From Pseudomonadota bacterium (lineage in GTDB: Bacteria; Pseudomonadota; Gammaproteobacteria; Xanthomonadales; Ahniellaceae), in the NCBI GenBank assembly GCA_022843465.1, contig JALHNO010000010.1:83771-147770 (forward strand): a DNA stretch of 64,000 bases, given 5' to 3'. The notes beneath the pieces are model-generated. The model was not told the origin of the DNA and made no database searches. It saw nothing but the letters and a program-made list of their open reading frames with translations. Shown here piece after piece: positions 8,248 to 17,485 of the stretch; position 1 is the stretch's first letter, and every line of letters begins with the position of its first letter. Both the position numbers and the translations under genes were made by a program.

Positions 8248-9339
8248 TCAGGGCGCGGCGGCAATCCGGGTGGCTGTGTTCAGGCCCTGAACAATCTCCA
8301 CCGGATCGGCATCGCTGAGCTGGCCATGGCCGAGCACGGCGACTTCAGCGCCTTCCTCGATCCCTTCCAGCACCTGGACCTGATCGCCCTGGCTGGCGCC
8401 GAGCTTTACCGGACGACGATGCGCGATGCCGTCGGCAATCACGAACACCACCGGCATCTGCTTATGGGTCAGCACTGCAGCACGCGGCAGCAGCAAGGCG
8501 TTCTGGATGCGGTCCAGCGTGATGGTGACGCGCACCAGCTGGCCCGGACGCAGGGGCGTGCCGGCTTCGGCGACATCCAGGGTGATCGGTGCGGTGCCGC
8601 TCTTGGCATCGACCACGGCGGCAATGCGATCGACACGGGCACCGAAGTTGCGACCGGGGAAGGCGTCCGCGCTGAGTTCGGCCGACTGGCCGACGGCGAC
8701 ATCGATCAGGGCCGATTCGGGAATCGACAGACGCGCTTCGAGTTCGGAAAAATCCGCCAGGTCGAAGGCGGGCGTGCTGGTTGTCAGCATCTGACCGGGT
8801 TTGATATGGCGGCGTGTGATGACGCCGGTAAACGGCGCGCGGATTTCCGAGCGGGTAACGCTCAGGCGCGCCAGATTGACCTGGGCGGTCTGTGCGGCAT
8901 GATCGAAGCGGCTGCGCTCCACTGCTTCGGCGCTGACCATCTTGCGCTGCTGAAGCAGATGCTGACGCTCGTTCTCATGAGCCAGGCGGCGCTCGGTAGC
9001 GGCCTGCTGGGCCAGGCTCAGGCGTGCGCGCTCGGCATCGAGCCGGGCCAGCACCTGACCTTTCTGTACGTGATCGCCTTCCTCGACCAGCAGGCTGAGC
9101 ACCTCGCCGCCGGTTTCGGAGACGACGGTGGCGGCTCGGCGCGCCTCGAGGGTGGCGGTGCTGGTCAATACGCGGACCAGATCACCCTGCGCGACACGCT
9201 GGACCTGCACCCCGGGACGGAAGATTTCCTGCTCCGCCTCGGCAACGGCGGCGTCAGAGCTTCCGCAGGCCTGCAGCATCAGGGTGCTTACCAGGACCAG
9301 GGGCAGGGCCAGCAGCAAGGGCTTGCGCAAAGTCTTCAT
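8248..9339 (-). CDS. RND-type periplasmic adaptor lipoprotein, orphan
   Basis: This 363-residue HlyD/AcrA-type membrane fusion protein has a lipoprotein signal ending in LQAC (Cys25). The lipoyl half-motifs are AATVVSETGGEVLSLLVEEG with VQKGQVLARLD, and SEIRAPFTGVITRRHIKPG. A short helical hairpin lies between them and beta-barrel segments follow (LEARLSIPES, PLRPGQLVRVTITLD). No pump or outer membrane gene is adjacent, which is unusual because these adaptors normally sit upstream of an RND pump. It could serve a pump encoded elsewhere. The gene upstream is a 42-codon ORF whose stop lies 5 bases before this start. Confidence 0.9.
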   Translation of the reverse strand: MKTLRKPLLLALPLVLVSTLMLQACGSSDAAVAEAEQEIFRPGVQVQRVAQGDLVRVLTSTATLEARRAATVVSETGGEVLSLLVEEGDHVQKGQVLARLDAERARLSLAQQAATERRLAHENERQHLLQQRKMVSAEAVERSRFDHAAQTAQVNLARLSVTRSEIRAPFTGVITRRHIKPGQMLTTSTPAFDLADFSELEARLSIPESALIDVAVGQSAELSADAFPGRNFGARVDRIAAVVDAKSGTAPITLDVAEAGTPLRPGQLVRVTITLDRIQNALLLPRAAVLTHKQMPVVFVIADGIAHRRPVKLGASQGDQVQVLEGIEEGAEVAVLGHGQLSDADPVEIVQGLNTATRIAAAP

Positions 9340-9344
9340 TTTGT

Positions 9345-9473
9345 TCAGATCAGCTCGTTTTCGACGACAATCGAATTGGTTTCGACGCTGTTGTCGGCGT
9401 CAACCTGTTCGTTCCAGACCTTGTCCATGACGTCCATCAGGGCGTTGAACAGGACCTTCTCAAAGACTTCCAT
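9345..9473 (-). CDS. Short ORF (42 aa) leading into the orphan adaptor
   Basis: An ATG at 9473 preceded by GAGGAG (about 6 bases of spacing) opens a 42-residue acidic peptide starting MEVFEKVLFNALMDVMDKVW and ending VVENELI. It stops at 9345, only 5 bases before the adaptor ATG, so the two are likely co-translated. The first half reads as an amphipathic helix and there is no signal peptide or membrane segment. I do not recognise a family. It could be a small protein or a translational-coupling leader. The good ribosome site and tight spacing are the support. Confidence 0.5.
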   Translation of the reverse strand: MEVFEKVLFNALMDVMDKVWNEQVDADNSVETNSIVVENELI

Positions 9474-9829
9474 GACCAGCTCCTCTTGTTGTTGCGGTGG
9501 TGTTGTAGGTAACTATAACACCGGATCAGAAAGACACCATATGCTGGAAGTCACCTCTTTCACCGGAATCGCGGCACACCAATGAAAGCCGCGATCAGTG
9601 ACTTGTTTGGATGCAGCAAGAAGGATGAAGGTTTCCTACCCCTGCCATCAGACACGGGTGTCACCCCCCACACTGACAGTTGTGACCCGGCTAGCCCGTG
9701 AACGCTTCGGGCCAATTCGCGCCGTGCGCGGTCGAATTGCGGGCAATGCAGTTGGGTGCCGGATTGGAATGGCAACTCGGCGCAGAGCGCATTAGCATCC
9801 GGCGAACGTCATCCCACTGAAACAAGTCC
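9474..9829. other. Intergenic region upstream of the short ORF and the aminotransferase
   Basis: These 356 bases separate divergent genes and should hold both promoters. I see no convincing coding sequence. GTTATAGTTACCTACAAC just upstream of the short ORF on the minus strand is AT-richer than its surroundings and could include a -10 element, but no strong promoter can be called. Confidence 0.5.
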
Positions 9830-11071
9830 ATGTCGCATCGCCAGATCACCGCCGCCACCCGCCTGAATGAAGTCCGTTACGAGATCCGCGGCGAGCTGGC
9901 GCGACGCGCACTGGAAATGGAGCAGCAGGGCCAGAGCATCATCAAGCTCAATATCGGCAACCCCGGCCTGTTCGGGTTCGAGGCGCCGGCGCATCTGCGT
10001 GCCGCCATCGCGCACAATCTGGAGCGCAGCGATCCCTACTGTCATCAGCAGGGCCTTGCCGCCGCGCGCGAGGCGATTGCGATGCGCGAGATCGCGCGCG
10101 GGGCGCCGAATGCCGGGCCGGATACGGTATTTGTAGGCAACGGCGTCAGTGAACTGATTGATCTTGCGCTGCGCGGTCTGCTCAATCCGGGTGATGAGGT
10201 GCTGGTGCCGTCACCGGATTATCCGCTGTGGACCGCCAGCGTCATTCTCAATGGCGGCGTGGTGCAGCACTACCCCTGTCATGTCGGCAATGGCTTTCTG
10301 CCCGACCCGGACGAGATCGAGTCGCGCATCACGGCGCGCACGCGCGCGCTGGTGGTGATCAATCCCAACAATCCGACCGGCGCGGTCTATCCGCGCGAGC
10401 TGCTGCAGAAGCTTGCCGATATCGCCGCGCGCCATCGCCTGGTGCTGATGGTCGATGAGATCTACGACGGCGTGCTGTTCGGCGAGACGCCGTATACGCC
10501 AATGGCGCCGTTGGCGAGCGAGACCCTCTGCATCACCTTTTCCGGACTCTCCAAGGTCCACCGCGCCTGCGGCTGGCGCGTCGGCTGGATGAGCCTCTCG
10601 GGCTATCTCAAGCGCGCCCAGGAATATCGCCACGCGCTCGATCTGCTCGCCGCGCTGCGCCTGTGCAGCAATGTCACCGCACAGTGGGCGATTGAACCGG
10701 CCTTGCACGGGCCCGACACCATCAGCGCCCTGACCGGTGCTGGCGGCCGCCTGCAACGCACCCGCCAGGCGGTGATCGATGGCGTGGCCCGCAGCAGTTT
10801 TCTTGATCTGGTGGTTCCGCATGGTGCGTTGTATGCATTCCCGCGTGTTGATACCACCCTGTTGCCGGGCTTCGACGATCATCGCTTCGCGCTCGATCTG
10901 CTAGAACACGAGCAGGTCCTGCTGGTGCCGGGCAGCAGCTTCAACGTGCCCTACCGCACCCATTTCCGGCTGACCCTGCTGCCGCAGGCGGAGATCATGG
11001 ACGAGGTCTTCGTGCGCATGGAGCGCGCCCTGGATCGTGCTTCGCACGCCGCGCATCGCGCGGTCGCCTGA
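9830..11071 (+). CDS. alaA: PLP-dependent aminotransferase, AlaA-like
   Basis: This 413-residue class I/II aminotransferase probably transfers the amino group between glutamate and pyruvate to make alanine, as AlaA does. It shows the fold-type I signature: NPNNPTG at 178-184, VDEIYDG around 209-214, and the Schiff-base lysine K242 in FSGLSKVHRACGWRVGW. An Arg-containing C-terminal substrate site (THFRLTLLP) is present. The N-terminus (EVRYEIRGELARRALEMEQQG) and the IGNPGLFGFEAP stretch match the AlaA/YfbQ group closely. The length is normal. It stands alone, divergent from the short ORF and adaptor. The exact amino acid specificity is inferred from similarity. Confidence 0.88.
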   Translation: MSHRQITAATRLNEVRYEIRGELARRALEMEQQGQSIIKLNIGNPGLFGFEAPAHLRAAIAHNLERSDPYCHQQGLAAAREAIAMREIARGAPNAGPDTVFVGNGVSELIDLALRGLLNPGDEVLVPSPDYPLWTASVILNGGVVQHYPCHVGNGFLPDPDEIESRITARTRALVVINPNNPTGAVYPRELLQKLADIAARHRLVLMVDEIYDGVLFGETPYTPMAPLASETLCITFSGLSKVHRACGWRVGWMSLSGYLKRAQEYRHALDLLAALRLCSNVTAQWAIEPALHGPDTISALTGAGGRLQRTRQAVIDGVARSSFLDLVVPHGALYAFPRVDTTLLPGFDDHRFALDLLEHEQVLLVPGSSFNVPYRTHFRLTLLPQAEIMDEVFVRMERALDRASHAAHRAVA

Positions 11072-11168
11072 GCGCTCGGCAAATTGATGCCACTGCACGG
11101 GGCGCCAGCGCGTTAAGCTCAACTGATCGCGCGTCTGCGGCTTGCGGCGCGTCCGCGGAGCCATCACC

Positions 11169-11825
11169 ATGCGCTTGATCATTCTTGTACTGCTGGGGAT
11201 TTGCATGACTGCCACCGCCGCGCCGGCCAAGCGTTACCTCGCCTTGGGCGATTCCTACACGATTGGCGAATCGGTGGCCGAGGCTGGCCGCTTTCCGTTG
11301 CAGCTGGTGGCTGCTCTGCAGGAGCGCGGCGAAAACTACGGCGCACCCGAGATCATCGCGCGCACCGGCTGGACCACCGCCGAACTGCAGCAGGCGATCG
11401 ATCTCGCCAAACCGCGGCCGCCCTACGATCTGGTCACCCTGCTGATCGGCGTCAACAATCAGTATCGCGGCGGTGACCTGCGTCGCTACCGCAGCGAATT
11501 CTCCAAACTGCTGCTGCATGCCATCGCCCTGGCCGGGCGCGACAAGAAGCAGGTGCTGGTCGTTTCAATTCCGGATTGGGGCATTACCCCGTTTGCGCGC
11601 AACGACAAGCGCGGCGCGCGCCGGATCGCCAAGCAGATCGATGCCTTCAATGCCGAGGCGGCCGATGTCTGTCGCAAGAATGGCGTGCGCTTTATCGACA
11701 TCACGCCAACTTCGCGCGACCGCGGCGGCGATATCACCATGCTCGCCGAGGATGGCCTGCATCCAAACGCCGCGATGTATGCGCGCTGGGTCGAGGTGAT
11801 CGTGCGCGAAGGCTTCGGGCCCTGA
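11169..11825 (+). CDS. SGNH-family hydrolase, probably secreted
   Basis: This 218-residue GDSL/SGNH esterase-lipase has a short signal peptide at residues 1-18 (MRLIILVLLGICMTATAA). The ATG at 11169 is preceded by GGAG. Block I is ALGDSYT with nucleophile Ser29, block III is LIGVNNQY and the C-terminal block V is DGLHPN with the Asp-x-x-His pair. The substrate (ester, acyl or acetyl group) cannot be read from sequence. It ends 10 bp before the response regulator and may be co-transcribed with it. Confidence 0.88.
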   Translation: MRLIILVLLGICMTATAAPAKRYLALGDSYTIGESVAEAGRFPLQLVAALQERGENYGAPEIIARTGWTTAELQQAIDLAKPRPPYDLVTLLIGVNNQYRGGDLRRYRSEFSKLLLHAIALAGRDKKQVLVVSIPDWGITPFARNDKRGARRIAKQIDAFNAEAADVCRKNGVRFIDITPTSRDRGGDITMLAEDGLHPNAAMYARWVEVIVREGFGP

Positions 11826-11835
11826 GGCGCGCCGG

Positions 11836-12462
11836 ATGCGCGGCTCGATTCGCATCCTGCTGGTCGACGATCACGCCGTAGTGCGCGAGGGCATGCGCGC
11901 CCTGCTTGAAGATTTCAACGAAATGTCGGTGGTCGGCGAAGCCGCCAGCGGCGATCTCGTCCTGCCTATGCTGCCACGGATCGCGCCCGATCTGCTGATG
12001 ACCGATCTGAAGATGCCGGGCATGCCGGCCGCCGACCTGGTGCGCCAGGCGCTGCAACAGCTCCCGGCGCTGCGCATCATCGTGTTCACCAGCTTCGCCG
12101 AAGCGCGCCTGGTGCGCGCCCTGCTTGACGCCGGTGCCCACGGCTATCTGCTCAAGGATGCCCATCGCGAGGAAATCCGCCGTGCCATCCACGCCGTCAT
12201 GGAAGGCGAAACCTATCTGCACGCCGATGCCCGACAGGCGGTCGAGGAGGCCAGTGGCAAGGGCCCGCTCGGTCGCCTGACCGAACGCGAACGCGACGTG
12301 CTCGCCCTGATCGCCGAGGGCAAGAGCAACAAGGAAATCGGCCGCAGCCTCGATCTCACCGAGGGTACGGTCAAGGGTTATGTCAGCGCCATCTTCGAAA
12401 AACTCGGCGTCAACGACCGCACCCAGGCCGCCATGCTCGCGCATCGCAGCGGTCTGGTTTGA
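11836..12462 (+). CDS. NarL/FixJ-family response regulator
   Basis: This 208-residue two-domain regulator has a receiver at residues 4-120 with acidic pair D11/D12, phospho-acceptor D57 (TDLKMPG), Thr85 and K107. A LuxR-type helix-turn-helix follows at about 140-205 (LTERERDVLALIAEG, EGTVKGYVSAIFEKLGV). All catalytic receiver residues are present, so it should be phosphorylated. No histidine kinase gene is adjacent, which makes it an orphan here. It follows the SGNH hydrolase by 10 bp and is followed directly by the 87-bp repeat array. Confidence 0.94.
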   Translation: MRGSIRILLVDDHAVVREGMRALLEDFNEMSVVGEAASGDLVLPMLPRIAPDLLMTDLKMPGMPAADLVRQALQQLPALRIIVFTSFAEARLVRALLDAGAHGYLLKDAHREEIRRAIHAVMEGETYLHADARQAVEEASGKGPLGRLTERERDVLALIAEGKSNKEIGRSLDLTEGTVKGYVSAIFEKLGVNDRTQAAMLAHRSGLV

Positions 12463-12477
12463 CAGCCAGCGCTCTGC

Positions 12478-13565
12478 TGTAGGGCATCTCTGCGAGAGAT
12501 GCCGGCTCTCCTGTAGGGCATCTCTGTGAGATGCCGTCCCAACACCGCGGCGAATTCAATATGGCATCTCGCAGAGATGCCTCACAGAACAGCGCCCTTG
12601 TAGGGCATCTCTGTGAGATGCCGTCTCAATGCCGCGGTGGATTCAACATGGCATCTCACAGAGATGCCTTACAGAACAGCGCCCTTGTAGGGCATCTCTG
12701 CGAGATGCCGTCCCAACGCCGCGGTGGATTCAACATGGCATCTCACAGAGATGCCTCACAGAACAGCGCCCTTGTAGGGCAACTCTGTGAGAAGCCGTCC
12801 CAACGCCGCGGTGGATTCAACATGGCATCTCCCAGAGATGCCCTACAGAACAGCGCCCTTGTAGGGCATCTCTGCGAGATGCCGTCCCAACGCCGCGGTG
12901 GATTCAACGTGGCATCTCACAGAGATGCCCTACAGAACAGCGCCCATGTAGGGCATCTCTGTGAGATGCCGTCTCGACGTCGCGGCGGATTCAACATGGC
13001 ATCTCACAGAGATGCCCTACAGAACAGCGCCCTTGTAGGGCATCTCTGCGAGATGCCGTCCCAACGTCGCGGCGGATTCAACATGGCATCTCACAGAGAT
13101 GCCCTACAGAACAGCGCCCATGTAGGGCATCTCTGCGAAATGCCGTCCCAATGCCGCGGTGGATTCAACATGGCATCTCGCAGAGATGCCCTACAGAACA
13201 GCGCCCATGTAGGGCATCTCTGCGAGATGCCGTCCCAACGCCGCGGTGGATTCAACATGGCATCTCACAGAGATGCCCTACAGAACAGCGCCCTTGTAGG
13301 GCATCTCTGTGAGATGCCGTCCCAACGCCGCGGTGAATTCAACGTGGCATCTCACAGAGATGCCCTACAGAACAGCGCCCTTGTAGGGCATCTCTGCGAG
13401 ATGCCGTCTCGACGTCGCGGTGGATTCAACATGGCATCTCACAGCGATACCCTACAGAACAGCGCCCTTGTAGGGCATCTCTGTGAGATGCCATTCCCAA
13501 CGCCGCGGGAGATTCAAGACGGCATCTCACGGACACGCCCTACAGAAGCGCGGGCATCTCGTGGA
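12478..13565. repeat. 87-bp tandem repeat array of long inverted repeats (about 12 copies)
   Basis: Copies begin at 12514, 12601, 12688, 12775, 12862 and then every 87 bp to 13471, with a partial copy at about 12478 and a decayed last copy. Each unit holds a 23-base arm (GTAGGGCATCTCTGTGAGATGCC) and its exact reverse complement, separated by about 27 bases. Each arm also contains its own GGCATCTC/GAGATGCC palindrome. Because 87 is divisible by three, an open frame of 382 codons runs through it as a 29-residue peptide repeat, but its ATG at 12531 lacks a ribosome site. There are no unique spacers, so it is not a CRISPR array. It fills the gap between the response regulator and the convergent BNR lipoprotein gene. 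Confidence 0.96.
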
Positions 13566-13584
13566 GCCTTCGAGCAGCAACCTG

Positions 13585-16212
13585 CTACTCGAAGCCATTC
13601 CCAAACGGCAGCACGTCGTCGATCGGCAGCGGCCAGACCCAGGCGCCGCGCGAACGGGTCCAGACGGCGAGGGTGGTGAAGCCGCGGTCGAAGTTCATGT
13701 CCCAGATCATCACGCTGGGCAGGCCGGCATGCTTCTGCCAGACCGGTGATGGTGCGTTGATATCGTCGGTGTAGAACAGTCCCCAGTCGGTGCCGGCAAA
13801 CACCTGGTCGGGTCGGTTGGGATTGACGATGACGCTATTAGCGGGGATGTTCGGCAGGTTGCCGCTGACATCGCGCCATTCAAAGCTTGCGCACAGAGCG
13901 GTGCAGCGCACCTGATAGATGTGACCGGGCGTTGCCGGCGTATTTTCTGCAAATCCGCCGATGGCGGCGTAGCCGATCAGAGGATCGACCGGATCGAGAA
14001 ACACATCGAGCACCGGGCGATTGGGCAGTACGCTGTTGCCATCCGCCAGATGCACCCAACTGGCGGAATCGGCGACGCCCTGGCCCATCCCGAAGCCGAT
14101 CGCCACATTGCCATCATTGGTGCCCGCGATTGCGACATCGGGCGTGCTGGTGGCGTAGGCGATCTGGTTGATGAAGGCGCGGTCCATCAATGAACCCGCG
14201 CCATTGCCCTTGGTCAGGTCGGGGCTGTTGGCAACCCAACTGCTGGTGGGTTCGCCACCGCTGATGCTCTCCCAGGCACGGTACGAACCCGTGATGATCC
14301 GGCCGCAGCCGGTTGCCGCCGGGCAGCCGCTGGTCTCGCCGCCAAAGCGGTAAAGGTCAAAATGCGTCAGAAAGCTCTTCCGATCGGCGCCCCATCCGCT
14401 GGGCGCGGCTGACGTCGTACTTGTACCCTGTGCTGTGCTGGTGACCTGGATGACACCGTTCTGGCTCGAGTAGTACCAGCGATTGCCGAGCACCGGCTCG
14501 ATCGCGCTGAAGAAGCCGTCTGAGTTCCAACGGCCAGCCCAGGATTGCGCGCCAAAATTGCCATTGGTCCAGGTCGAGACCATCGACGAATTGTCCTGCG
14601 CGCCGCCGACCGCCGCCGAACTGCTGGCGGTGGCGAAGTTCGGCGTGATGCCGCCCGAGTAGAACTCGATCGTGTTCAGCGTGGCGTTCAACGAGGTCCA
14701 CGTCGGAGATGCGACCAGCGGATTGGCGCTGTAATAAACCCCACCATCGGTGCCGATCAGCAGACCATAGTTGCCGCCACCCAGATTGACCCAGCTGCGC
14801 CCGTGGTGATCGACATGTGGTGCGCTGCCCATGCTGGTGAAGCCGCCGCCGCCGGTCGTCGAGCGAAACGTGCGGAAGGCACTGAGCACGACCGTTGCGG
14901 GTGTGCTGGGATGCACGCTCATGCCGGCGTTGTACCAGCTCTGGGTACCGCCGCCGCTGACATCGCCATTGGTTGCCGCGACCCAGGTGTCACCGGCGTT
15001 GTCGCTGCGCCAGACCCCGAGAATATTGGGGCCCGATGGAAGGATGCGGGCAACCTGGGCATAGATCACCTGATCATCGGAGGGCGCGATCGCGAGATCA
15101 ATACGGCCCAGCGTGTTGGCAGGCGTCGGAATGCCGCCACCCGAGCCGGCCGGAAAGCCATTGTCGCCGCGCGAGATCACCGAGAAGTCCAGCGGACATC
15201 CGCTCGCCGGGAAACTGCCGCGGTAGATGCCATTGGCGCCGTTGCGGCTCAGATCCGGTTGCACGGTTGTGGCGAAACCGCGGGTGCCGATGGCGGCGAT
15301 GATCTGGGTGCTGGCGCCGAGATCGCGCAGCACGATGCCGGTGATGTCCTGGCGCTGCGTATTGAAGGCATTGGTCAGGCAGGGGCCGGTCCAGTTGTCA
15401 CCGGCGTCGTAGCTGAGATAGAGGCCGGTCTTGGTGCCGACGATGACGTTGTTGCTGTTGTTGGGATCGACCTCGACCTGGCCGATCGCCTGGTATTGCG
15501 GAAAGCCATTGGCCGAGGGCGGATAGAACGGGTTGAACACGTCTTCGCCCTTCACCGTCCAGGTCTCGCCGCCATCGACGCTCTTGAGCACGCCATTGCT
15601 GCCGAACGAGAACGAACCGAAGCGTAGGTCACCGGTGCCCGCATAGAGCACATCCGGATTGCTCGGGTCGAGGGTCATGTCGCTGATCGCGCTGGCCTGG
15701 ATCTCGGCGATATCGGTCTTGATCTCCCAGGTAGTGCTGGCGCTGCAGCAATTGCTGGTTTTCCAGATGCCGCCACCATCGGCGCCGAGCCAGGCAATTG
15801 CCGGGTTGCTGGGGTGACTGATCACGACATTCACCCGGCCGGCAACGCCGCCGCCGCTGCCGAGCGGGCGCGGACCCAGGGCGGTGAACTGCAGGGGATC
15901 GAGTCCGCCACCGCTGCTGTTGCGGCGGACGAGTTCGGCGCCAGCCGGTACCGCCGACTGCATCGCCGCGAGCTGACGCGCCGATTCGATCTGCCAGGCC
16001 GGATTGTAATGGCCGGTGGGATAGACAACGCGATTGACCCAGAAGTCGCCCATATCGGCGATCAGGCCCGGCTTCGGGCTTTCGCCGTTTGCGGTCGCGC
16101 TGGCGGCTGGAGCAGATGTCGAATGATTCATGGTCTGGCAGGCGGCCAGACCCAGCGCAGCGCTCGCCAGCAGCGTATTGCGCACAGCTGCACGCAGATG
16201 ATGTTGATTCAT
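13585..16212 (-). CDS. BNR/sortilin-like repeat lipoprotein with C-terminal NGFE tail
   Basis: This 875-residue exported protein has a signal peptide with a lipobox LAAC (Cys25). Many BNR-type beta-propeller motifs follow, such as SVDGGETW, SYDAGDNW and RSDNAGDTW, each a Ser-x-Asp-x-Gly-x-x-W loop. Propellers of this type occur in sialidases, sortilin-like proteins and glycoside hydrolases, but no catalytic set was recognised, so its ligand or reaction is unknown. Several short Cys-containing segments (SNCCSAS, ETSGCPAATGCG) could form disulfides. The C-terminus reads LPFGNGFE, the same tail as the beta-helix protein ending at 63263. The stop codon abuts the 87-bp repeat array. Confidence 0.85.
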   Translation of the reverse strand: MNQHHLRAAVRNTLLASAALGLAACQTMNHSTSAPAASATANGESPKPGLIADMGDFWVNRVVYPTGHYNPAWQIESARQLAAMQSAVPAGAELVRRNSSGGGLDPLQFTALGPRPLGSGGGVAGRVNVVISHPSNPAIAWLGADGGGIWKTSNCCSASTTWEIKTDIAEIQASAISDMTLDPSNPDVLYAGTGDLRFGSFSFGSNGVLKSVDGGETWTVKGEDVFNPFYPPSANGFPQYQAIGQVEVDPNNSNNVIVGTKTGLYLSYDAGDNWTGPCLTNAFNTQRQDITGIVLRDLGASTQIIAAIGTRGFATTVQPDLSRNGANGIYRGSFPASGCPLDFSVISRGDNGFPAGSGGGIPTPANTLGRIDLAIAPSDDQVIYAQVARILPSGPNILGVWRSDNAGDTWVAATNGDVSGGGTQSWYNAGMSVHPSTPATVVLSAFRTFRSTTGGGGFTSMGSAPHVDHHGRSWVNLGGGNYGLLIGTDGGVYYSANPLVASPTWTSLNATLNTIEFYSGGITPNFATASSSAAVGGAQDNSSMVSTWTNGNFGAQSWAGRWNSDGFFSAIEPVLGNRWYYSSQNGVIQVTSTAQGTSTTSAAPSGWGADRKSFLTHFDLYRFGGETSGCPAATGCGRIITGSYRAWESISGGEPTSSWVANSPDLTKGNGAGSLMDRAFINQIAYATSTPDVAIAGTNDGNVAIGFGMGQGVADSASWVHLADGNSVLPNRPVLDVFLDPVDPLIGYAAIGGFAENTPATPGHIYQVRCTALCASFEWRDVSGNLPNIPANSVIVNPNRPDQVFAGTDWGLFYTDDINAPSPVWQKHAGLPSVMIWDMNFDRGFTTLAVWTRSRGAWVWPLPIDDVLPFGNGFE

Positions 16213-16322
16213 GATGAGTCCCTCCCCGGAGCAACGCGCAGTGTCGCCACTCGGGGCTCAATTGCAAGCGCCATTCGGCATGGTCTGCACGTTCGGCAGA
16301 CGCCAGGTACGTCGTCGGCGGA

Positions 16323-16961
<639 letters not shown>

Positions 16962-17225
16962 ATGATCAATGTACGCGCTATCGACGAACTGGCCACGCGC
17001 CTGGCAACCCTGGTGCCGCCCGGATTCGACAGCGCCCGCGAGGATCTTGCGCGGACCTTTCGCGCCACTCTGCAGACCGGCCTGGAACGGCTGAACCTGG
17101 TGAGTCGCGAAGAGTTCGACGTGCAGCGGCTGGTTCTGCTGCGCACCCGCGAGAAGCTCGAAGCGCTGGAGAAACAACTGGCGCACATTGAGTACACCCT
17201 GGGTTCGGCGAAACCTCGGAGCTGA
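16962..17225 (+). CDS. ubiK: UbiK accessory factor (BMFP/YqiC family)
   Basis: This 87-residue protein begins at the ATG at 16962, directly behind a strong GAGGAGG ribosome site; the longer ORF start has none. Family features are the helical N-terminal half (INVRAIDELATRLATLVPPG, with FRATLQTGLERLNLVSREEFDVQ) and a C-terminal coiled coil (VLLRTREKLEALEKQLAHIE). UbiK binds membranes and UbiJ and helps aerobic ubiquinone synthesis. Its position ahead of comM is also common in related genomes. Confidence 0.92.
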   Translation: MINVRAIDELATRLATLVPPGFDSAREDLARTFRATLQTGLERLNLVSREEFDVQRLVLLRTREKLEALEKQLAHIEYTLGSAKPRS

Positions 17226-17485
17226 TGCTGGCAGTATTCGATTCCCCCGGATCGAAGGTCGTTCCCCGCGACCGCCTGCATATCGCGAACCCCACTCGCC
17301 AGGGGTTTCGCACCGCCGCCACGGAGTGGCGCGTCGTGACGTCAAGGATGGCGGCCCGCTTGCCGGACCGGACTGCCGGCAAGCGGGCATCTTGATTGCC
17401 CTGAACTTCTGAAGCGATTCCGGCGTCGCGCAACGGCAGCTCTGGCTGCCTGTGTTCGTCCGCCAGCATCGCAACAGGAGCCTGC

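Noticed and set aside
8215-9585. 456-codon plus-strand ORF over the adaptor gene
   Set aside because: Antisense to an adaptor with clear lipobox and lipoyl motifs.
12478-13565. CRISPR array
   Set aside because: All parts of each 87-bp unit are repeated; there are no unique spacers and no cas genes.
12531-13679. 382-codon ORF made of a 29-residue repeat
   Set aside because: It exists only because the 87-bp repeat period is divisible by three. Its ATG has no ribosome site and it runs into the neighbouring gene's end.
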